From: Phoronis ovalis | Lineage: Eukaryota; Phoronida; Phoronidae | Length of the DNA stretch: 26,095 bases | Reading direction: 5' to 3' | Assembly: GCA_028565635.1 (NCBI GenBank) | Contig: JAOXYB010052612.1 | Span: forward strand, 1 to 26,095 | Shown here: piece by piece, positions 1 through 7,531 of the stretch | Layout of the letters: each line of letters begins with the position of its first letter | Position numbering within the stretch: the first letter of the stretch is position 1 | Program-made: the position numbers and the translations under genes | Notes under the pieces: model-generated | What the model saw: only the letters and a program-made list of their open reading frames with translations | What the model was told of the DNA's origin: nothing | The model's database searches: none

Positions 1-1589
1 GTCAAGTATCAATATATTAAATACTTATATATAATTAGTCCTTTCAGGGGTCCTTCCTCAGCCTGTACACAGGCTAATTTACGACTATATGCAAAGAAAA
101 CAGTCAAGATTTATTGGGACAAAGCAGACAATACAGACATTCACATTCACCAAAGAAGTGCTGTGTTTACTGTTTATTGATTTTTGCAGACAAAATCACC
201 GGACAAGTTCCTTTCAGACAAGACACATTAGTTTGCCTATACTTATAGAAAAGACCGAGAACTTAATCTCCTGTCAGAATAGCATTGTTTATCAACATAC
301 TTATAGAATTGCTCTATATTGCTCAGGTATATAATTTTGACAGTTACAAAATTTCAAGATGTTTAGTACGTTTAAGGTAGCGAATGTTGTTCAGTACTTT
401 CTGTTCATTTTAGCTACAAAACAAAAGTATATGTTTTTTGAAAGTAACTCAACTTTCCTATTAACTGTAATTTATGTTTCTCTTAGCAGGCCATGTGACC
501 TGCACAGTTGCCATTTTGGGTTAAACATTAAATTTTTGAAGTGTTAAATACGAAAGAAAGTGTCATAAATACCTTCTACTATATCCTTACAAGCAGTGTC
601 TCAGATTTTTAAAATGCCATTTAGTTAAAAAAAATATGAATTTTCAAAGTTTTGTCATCTCAGTTTTGCTGATTTTTTTCTGATGCTAACTGTTAAAATT
701 CATAGAGACACGGTAGCTGTACATGTAAAAAATATCTGCTAAGTTTCAACAATGTATGTTTAGTGGTTTTTGACATATTCTTTTGAATTTTACATTTCAA
801 AATCTTTAAAAAATAGTAACGTACAAGTTACATGATTTAATCAGAGTAAGTTCGTTCGATTAGCTAAAAGTTAACGTAATATAAAGAGCAATGTTTGAAT
901 ACATCATTGTGCCGAACAATATTCGCTACCTTAATTACAAACATCGTATACATCTAAGGATGCAGGCTTATATAACCACTAAGTTGGCACTCGAAGTTAT
1001 AGATTTTTTCATCCATATAAGTGTAAAAGGGCCCAAAGCCATATAAGTGTAAAGGGTTCCAAGGGATTAGGGCGTCATATGTCATTCATACGTTGTAAGA
1101 TGGTACTTTCTTTAAAATGTAAAATATTTATTATAATTGCAACATAAAGAACTTTACATAAAGTCCTTATCAATTAGAAAAGGTAAATAAAGTTTTAACA
1201 ATAAGTAATTACTGGTTTTTGTTATCCCTACTCAAACACACATTTTATTTCGTCAAAACTCATGTTATGTTTTTCCATGTAGAAATTATAAAAATTAACA
1301 GGAGGATGGATGTAATGTTAAAATGAGATTTCAGAACTCAGAATGATTAATACTGCTTTGAACTCTTAAACTTTCAAGTATATTGACATCTGGCAATTAA
1401 ACAATAACACGAGTACAAAAAAATGAGGCCCAAAAACCCAGTTGTTTCCGAAGAATGAAAATGGCTGCGTGGCTCACTAAAAGTCGAAAAATTGGCAAAA
1501 ATTCTTATTATACGTACTTTCAATATTCTTTTTATCCTGTTGTTATTCTCTGTTACGTGTTTTGCTGATTTTATTGAAAAACTCGCGAG
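1..1589. other. Non-coding spacer upstream of the GST locus
   Basis: AT-rich sequence in which I see no convincing exon. The short open frames here have no recognisable motif, composition or splice context. The only structure I note is a two-copy direct repeat of about 26 bases at 1013-1038 and 1039-1064, each starting ccatataagtgtaaa. Further GST genes may lie left of the window. Confidence 0.5.
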
Positions 1590-3425
1590 ATGCCAGAATA
1601 CAGAATAATTTAGTTTAATCTCAGGGGAACAGGTGAATGTGCCAGGTACTTATTTCATCTAGTATAGCTGGTCAGAGTTTTGTTGATGAACGTGTTGAGA
1701 GAAAAATGGCAAGAACTAAAACCAAGTAAGATCTTTGAAAAAAGCAATGCAGAACTGAGCGAAATAGTTAGGAGAAATTCTGAATTTTGCTTTCAAGTTA
1801 TTTTCCATCATACTGTTACATACACATGTGAGAATTTACAATGCGACATAATGTTATTAGGGGGCGGTTGAGGAAATTTAGCTTGGGGATTCGATTTTTA
1901 TGAAATTACGGTATTTTTGCTACTTTGTAAAGTTTTCTGCTATCTGATTTTTACTATTTTGAAATAGTAAAAATCAAATGGCAAAAATTTAAAAAAAATT
2001 AAAACTAGCTTTTATTTATCTTTGGAATCCCTTAAACGTCCCATAAACCGCCACTGGTTATCGTTAGAAAACTAATAAACCCCATGATTTTGGTAAAAAT
2101 GTAATATTCAAGACTATTTTGAAGTCACATTATAAGAATCGAAAGGTTACACAAAGTAACGGTGTTCTACTCTTGCATAATCTCTTTTCAGCAACTCTCT
2201 GGGGAAAATTAATTGTCTCAACTCAACATAGACAGCAAACCTCTGTGTCAAAGTGGTGCAATTGAACGACACTTGGCAAGGAAATTTGATAAGAAAATAT
2301 TAAAGGCTTACAAATAAATATACTATGGTAGCAATATAAAAATATTTCTAATGTTACTATACATCACAGAAAGATTTCGCTTTGATTTTGCAGGTTTCAT
2401 GGGTAACAGCGAAGCGGATACTGTTTATGTCGATATGTTGTCGGGATGTGGGGATGATTTTGTTGAACCAATGATTCCCATATTTTTCGAAAAAGACGAA
2501 GCAAAAAAGGTATTAACACAGATGATATTTAGATGACAGTGTGCATTGTATAATTGTATATGGTAATGGTATAATAGGAAGTATTTTATATGCATATTTC
2601 ATGATTTGTCTGCAAGGCTTATATTAATTATTATTATTATCATGTAAAACAATTACAATTGATTACATTATCTGTACTGTGCTGTCAGGTGCTATATCAT
2701 ATATGTAGGTGTAGTAAAATATATTTTTCAGTGTACATAGCGTAATAAGGTTGCTACGCATGTTTGTGAACTACCTATATATGTTACGTTCAATCCTAAC
2801 ATAACGTTTTGAATATGTCGACTCATATACATCAACTATAGAGGATCAAACTCGTGATCTGATTAATACCCCCAAAAAAGCATCAGTTCGAATATACTTT
2901 GTACTTCGCTGTAAGACTGATTTTAAATAAATAATAAGGGAAATATTGAAACTTTTATTTAGGCTGAATTGAAAAAAAAGTATGAAGAATCATTCCCTGA
3001 TCAGATGAAAAAGCTTGAAAGATTTCTTTGTGCTAATAAGGAGGGTGATGGTTGGTTTGTTGGAGAATCGGTAAGTAGGATTTTTTACGCTGTTTATTGA
3101 TCAATGAGTAAATGATTTATATTATTCATTACACTTCACTATCTTTCTCTGTTATACGTGTATACGGTATATATGTAATGACCACGTTTTTTGTGTGTTT
3201 GTCATGTCGTCTTGCACTTTCGTTCTTTTTAATAATTATAGGAAACCTGTTTATTTTTAGGTAACGCTCGCTGATGTCCGTCTTTACGGCTGTTTTAACT
3301 TTGTAACAATTATGTTTCCAAATGCTTTGGACGACTGTCCAAAGCTCAAAGCACTTAGCAAACGATTTGAAGAACTACCCAAAATTAAAGCATACATTGC
3401 AAAGAGACCCAAAACGGAGATGTAA
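1590..3425 (+). pseudogene. Sigma-class glutathione S-transferase locus, 5' half decayed
   Basis: Sigma GSTs are soluble dimers that conjugate glutathione or isomerise prostaglandin H2. Five exons can be traced: 1590-1725, 2192-2288, 2394-2509, 2963-3070 and 3261-3425, with intron phases 1, 1, 0, 0 and an ancestral length near 206 residues, normal for the family. Exon 1 starts MPEYRII and carries FNLRG, GECARYLFHL, FVDER and EKWQELKP. Exon 2 carries TLWGKL and then QLNID and CQSGAIERHLARKF, the glutathione-binding thioredoxin-like domain. Lesions seen: TAG at 1611-1613 where the catalytic Tyr codon belongs; a 1-base loss near 1662; a 2-base loss in a GA run at 1697-1702; a 1- or 4-base gain at 2212-2215; and the exon-2 donor reading ATAAGA instead of GTAAGA at 2289. 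Exons 3-5 are intact. Family identity is secure. Pseudogene status depends on the assembly being correct, because indels alone could be sequencing errors. Confidence 0.85.
2394..3425 (+). CDS. Intact C-terminal GST domain, exons 3-5
   Basis: Three exons join into 129 uninterrupted residues plus TAA: 2394-2509 (acceptor tttgcag, donor gtatta), 2963-3070 (donor gtaagt) and 3261-3425. They encode the all-helical C-terminal GST domain. Landmarks are VDMLSGCGDDF, then FFEKDEAKK, KLERFL and GDGWFVGES, then VTLADVRLYG (the conserved N-capping region of helix 6), and a final KIKAYIAKRPKTEM, which is typical of sigma GSTs. The glutathione-binding half is missing from any product made only of these exons. 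Exon 3 needs a phase-1 donor upstream; with the local donor mutated, a different 5' exon or an internal start would be required. An ATG at 2351 is in frame with exon 3 through the intron acceptor. Whether the exons are expressed cannot be seen. Confidence 0.75.
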
Positions 3426-3495
3426 TGAGACAAAGATGAACATAAATCAACGCCACAAAGTTGTAGAAATGTAGAATTAAGCTTGGAATTTTTTT

Positions 3496-3501
3496 AATAA
3501 A
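3496..3501 (+). terminator. Polyadenylation signal of the GST locus
   Basis: Canonical AATAAA 71 bases after the TAA. The same signal is kept at 6009-6014 behind the second GST relic, so it was part of the duplicated 3' UTR. Confidence 0.55.
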
Positions 3502-4094
3502 CAAATGTGTAGAAAATGAAAGCGTGCCTGTCTGATATAGTTTTTCTGTGATTGTCATTTGTAGTCTTTACACATATAAAAGAAAATAAATTGAAATTAC
3601 GCACGGACGTTTTTTTTGTACCACATACATTTTCAAAACATAGTGTTATGTAAACTTTTCAAAAAAACCTGTTGTAAGTATTATTTTAAGAAAAAACATA
3701 CAAATTAATGTATTAAAGTGACAAATTTAAAATATTTTTAATGAGTAAATTTAGAAGTAAATTTGACTTGGGTTGGCTTGCACCACCGAATTGTTCGGAA
3801 TGTGAGAATAAAGGGTTCGTGTCATGAAAATTGAAGTGCACAATGACAGAATTGTGTGTGTGCGGCAGATTGGGGTTAGTGCTCGAGGAATAGGCGTTGG
3901 AAGTACATGGGATAAGACAAACGAGAACAAGCCTAGATTTTGCTGCCATCCAGATTCTGCTTCGACTTTACCTCCACAAGTAGTTCTAGTAGTCTATTAA
4001 TGAGCATTTTATCTCTTGTTCTTTAGTTGCTCTGCCCGTGGTGATCAATCACTTTACTTCGAAGTGTGTGGAATTTTGCTCAAAATAACAGAAA

Positions 4095-4390
4095 GTTTCA
4101 ACCAAGTTAACACAACATTTTTGAAGGTTATACGTATACAGTAACATTTTTAAGTAATGTTTTTACAATGTTATAAAACATGATCAAAATGTTGTCGTAA
4201 TGTTAAAACTATACATTTCAATATTAAACATAAACGCATTTAACTTCATTATAACATTAGCTCAACACGTTATGATAACTTGCTTATAAATCATTGTAAT
4301 ATTATTATAATATCATGAAAACCATGCATTTTAATATTATTAAACCATTATAAAATATATAACTACTACATTTTACTGAATGTTCTTATG
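4095..4390. repeat. Degenerate AACATT / AATGTT-rich tract
   Basis: About 300 bases in which words such as taacattt, aatgtt, ttataa and their complements recur every 15-30 bases in both orientations. This looks like a decayed simple or interspersed repeat. I see no clear unit length and no open frame. Confidence 0.4.
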
Positions 4391-5007
4391 AAATCATTTT
4401 GATAGTTTTGTGCTAGTTAGCAAAATAGTTTTTTTATATTAAAAAATGAAATGATTCTTTTGTGTAACGGAAGCCTGCAATTCCTGTGTACGATTTCAAC
4501 CTATTGCCACCAGGTGGTTTGCAATCAACTACTGCCAAACCGTTTATTGACCAGTGGAGGCTGGAGACATAATTACATGTTTTGTGACTGAACAAAAAGT
4601 TCATTGAAACGTCAGGAAACATATCATAAAAAACTTTACTGCCAACAAAGTGAACGGAAGATTAATTGTGTTATTACACCGCATAAAACAATTGCCCTGT
4701 GGACTATCCGTTTCATAATGCTACATTAAAAATAAAATGTTCCTTATATATAACAAACACGATTTTAGGTGAAAAACAGAGTTCAGGGGGAACTAGACAG
4801 TTTGAACTTGAATAATGTTTTTCATAAATAAAATAGATTGTTAGCGAGAAAAAATTATCGATTTCACTACATGGAGATTCTGTATATGTTTTGTGCTAAT
4901 GAATCGAATCGGGTTTTTTTAGCACCTTTAGGTAAGCACACTAACGGATTTATTTCAGTATTATTCCTGTTTGCAGTGAAGTGCGCCCATGCGGTTTAGT
5001 GCTTTTT

Positions 5008-5246
5008 CGTTTGTGACAGGGCATGTTATATAATGAGAGCATTAGTTATGTAGCGAACAGTATTACCGCCTTAGTTTAAACCGCAGCGGGAATCTTTGTA
5101 AAAATTTGACCAACATCATTGTCACAGCATCATAAAATGTTCGCATGCTAAAATTTGAATGTTTTTGCTGCGGTTCAAGCTAATGCGATAATACCTTTGC
5201 TGCATAACTATCTATTGTGTTCATTGTGAAATGCGACGTCACAAAC
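5008..5246. mobile_element. MITE-like foldback element
   Basis: A long imperfect inverted repeat. The core arms AACCGCAGC (5079-5087) and GCTGCGGTT (5167-5175) are perfect complements. Outside them, the block at about 5030-5078 matches the complement of 5176-5216, with shared words gctgcggtt and cataacta. The outermost words are cgtttgtgaca on the left and gtcacaaacg on the right. The inner part also pairs toward a small centre near 5127. There is no transposase, so this would be a non-autonomous element. Target-site duplications are not obvious. Confidence 0.55.
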
Positions 5247-5283
5247 GGAATACCATTATACAACAAGGTCGATTTTGATCCGC

Positions 5284-5449
5284 ATAAGGAAAAAAGAAAA
5301 TATTCCTTTTTCTTATTTGACCAGAAACTGGGACTCGGAAAGCTCGAAAAATGTTCGTTTTCTTTCCTAAAACCATCACTCGAATAAGGAAAAAGGAGAC
5401 AGTTCCTTTTTCTATATTGACTAAGGAAAAAAAAATATCTTTTTCCTTA
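5284..5449. repeat. Cluster of three AAGGAAAAA stem-loops
   Basis: Three purine/pyrimidine hairpins at 5284-5316, 5383-5418 and 5422-5449. Each has AAGGAAAAA on the left and TTTTTC-type sequence on the right, and each is followed by TTGAC. The third has 10-base perfect arms, TAAGGAAAAA and TTTTTCCTTA. A related hairpin lies at 7965-8009. The open frames on both strands here are products of the repeat and are not called as genes. Confidence 0.5.
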
Positions 5450-5796
5450 ATTGACATCCCCCCGATTCAGTTTGTGCCCAAGAACATGCGCAGTAAGTTT
5501 GTTTTTTTTATCTTGGTCCTTCCTTCCATTGATAAGATCTAGAACATTGACTGATTGTAAATGTCCTCGCTGGCGTTGGTAAGTTTTATGCAAAGGATTC
5601 CTTAGGCAAAATGTCTCTTTCTTTTTATCAAATTTTGTTGGCGTTTGTTTGCAAGAGTATCATTTTATATATAAAAATATAATAATAAATATTATATCTA
5701 TCCGTTCAAACAGGGTTTTGTCTGAAAATTACTGTGAGGTATGTTCAATGTATGAAAAAAAAACCTTGGGATCGGTGCAAATGAGTACACAAGTTT

Positions 5797-5943
5797 TCAT
5801 CTTTATCTTTATCACTCTTTTACCAGGATGGCAGTCATTTATCCAACTGCTCTGGACAGTTATCCAAAGCACATAGTAAACGATTTGCAGAACAACCCAA
5901 AATTGCAGCTTACATTGCAAAGAGACCCAAAACGACGATGTAA
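5797..5943 (+). pseudogene. Relic of a second sigma GST, last exon only
   Basis: Aligns with the final exon of the GST locus (3296-3425). The best-kept part is KRFAEQPKIAAYIAKRP, followed by KTTM and TAA at 5941-5943. Compared with the first copy, seven bases are missing near 5870, where a caaagct/caaagca direct repeat has collapsed, and the frame is broken. No acceptor or upstream exon can be found in register; similarity fades to the left of about 5797. The 3' flank also matches the first copy up to about 6118 (tctttacacatataaaa and the AATAAA), so DNA was duplicated rather than a processed mRNA inserted. It is the remnant of a tandem GST duplication. Confidence 0.75.
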
Positions 5944-6124
5944 TTAAACAAAGACGAACCTAAATCAAAGCTGTAGCTGAATGTAGAATTAAGCTTTAAA
6001 GCCCTTCTAATAAACAAACACATAAAACATGGAAACTGAAAGTGTGCCTATCTCATATATTTTTTCTTTGATTGTCAGTTGAATTCTTTACACATATAAA
6101 ATAAAATAAATTAAAATTCCTACG

Positions 6125-7531
6125 TAAAAAAATTAATTTTAAATATATACATTTCAAAGATTTTCTACCAGGTTGAACAGTTATGATATATTCATAGTTA
6201 ACTGTTATAATTTAAAAAAAATACAGTTCCGTATAAATACTTTGCATGATAGTATTATCCTATCAAACCAATAACTAAATATGCCGGCATTCTGGAAATT
6301 AAAAATAATAATATTTACAATTATATTTTGTTAAATGCATTAAATTTTACTGGTATTTTTCAAGAAAATAAAGTTAGCAAATTCCACTACAACTTCCTTT
6401 CACTTTTATATTTCTTCTACTATAATAAGATCCGCTAATTTACCTGCAAATAGAATACACATATTGCTACATCATCCAAAATACTGATACGAGGTCAGCC
6501 TGTCCCTTTCTTGTTAGACTTCTAACCTACAGTAAAAAGCAACCTTTTATCAAAAAAGCATGATTGTAGGTGAGCAACAAAAGTCAGGAAATAGATCGTT
6601 TGTGGCGACTAAATGATTCTGCGCATTTCATATGCAATTAAAGGAATTGACTTGCTGTTTTACTGTAGCAGATTCGTCTCATATTTATTATTATCAATAT
6701 TAATGGCCTGCACGCAGCACGGGTTTGTAAAATTTACAGTGAAATTAATTTTTCCCAATTGATCCATTTCAATACTAAGAAATCTTTTTATAATATCGAT
6801 CCTGGGGTTTTGATTAAATTTTATTATCTAGACACAAATCAAGATAATGATATGTCTAAAGACAACTGATGATTTGTCATACTGCCATGATTCAAGAATG
6901 TTTTGCTGCGGCTGATTGCAAACAGACGAAAATAGGAGGGAAATACACATTTTTTTCTCCTCTTGGTTGTGTTGATTAGTTTTAGTTGAAAGTGATCATG
7001 ATTTGGTCCAAAATGAGACAAGAAATGATTCTGGTACATGGGGGAAGCTTTCAATTTCCTGTGTCCCGTATTAATGTTCACAAATTGCCTCCAGTCTTCA
7101 ATCACACAACTGCAGCAAGAAAATTCATTGGGCATACCAGCACAAAAAATCTAATATACGCTTTGGATTTAATTATCCTGATTCTGTAAAAGATGAATAT
7201 TTTTAAGGTAAAATAATATAATCAAGTGAAACGCTATGGATTCCTCCATTCGCTCAGTATCACAAAAAAGTAAATCAAATAAGAGACAAAATATTTCGCT
7301 TTTTTGGACTTAGCTTTTGGAAAATGATTTTTTCAAACTTGCACAATTGTTAGCTTAGTTATATCAGCTGCAAAATATTTCCTGTCAATGAACAATCATT
7401 ATTTTTCAAGCCAATTTTTGTTTTTTAACAAATGATAACTTATAGTACAAATATTTAGCAAACATTTTAACTTAGAAAAACGTCACTGAATGCATTTCGA
7501 ATATGACATCACTAATTCAACAAATACTTGA
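6125..7531. other. Non-coding spacer before the two-helix membrane gene
   Basis: AT-rich with no recognised exon. Two overlapping open frames on opposite strands near 6839-7189 show no domain, signal or splice context, and are judged random. The promoter of the downstream gene should lie here, but I see no clear TATA box or initiator. Confidence 0.45.

Larger units (their letters stand above)
3606..5796. other. Non-coding spacer between the two GST copies
   Basis: No supported gene. It holds an AT-rich degenerate repeat tract (about 4095-4390), a foldback element (5008-5246) and a cluster of short hairpins (5284-5449), which are listed separately. Several short open frames here are repeat-derived or random. 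Confidence 0.5.

Noticed and set aside
1680-1871. 63-codon frame starting inside the first GST exon
   Set aside because: Its first 15 residues or so are GST exon sequence, and the rest is intron read-through past a good donor at 1726.
5239-5542. Two overlapping Lys/Phe-rich frames on opposite strands
   Set aside because: They are translations of the AAGGAAAAA hairpin repeats.
6839-7189. Overlapping frames on both strands (98 and 67 codons)
   Set aside because: No motif, signal sequence or splice context, and the two strands cannot both be right. Treated as random.
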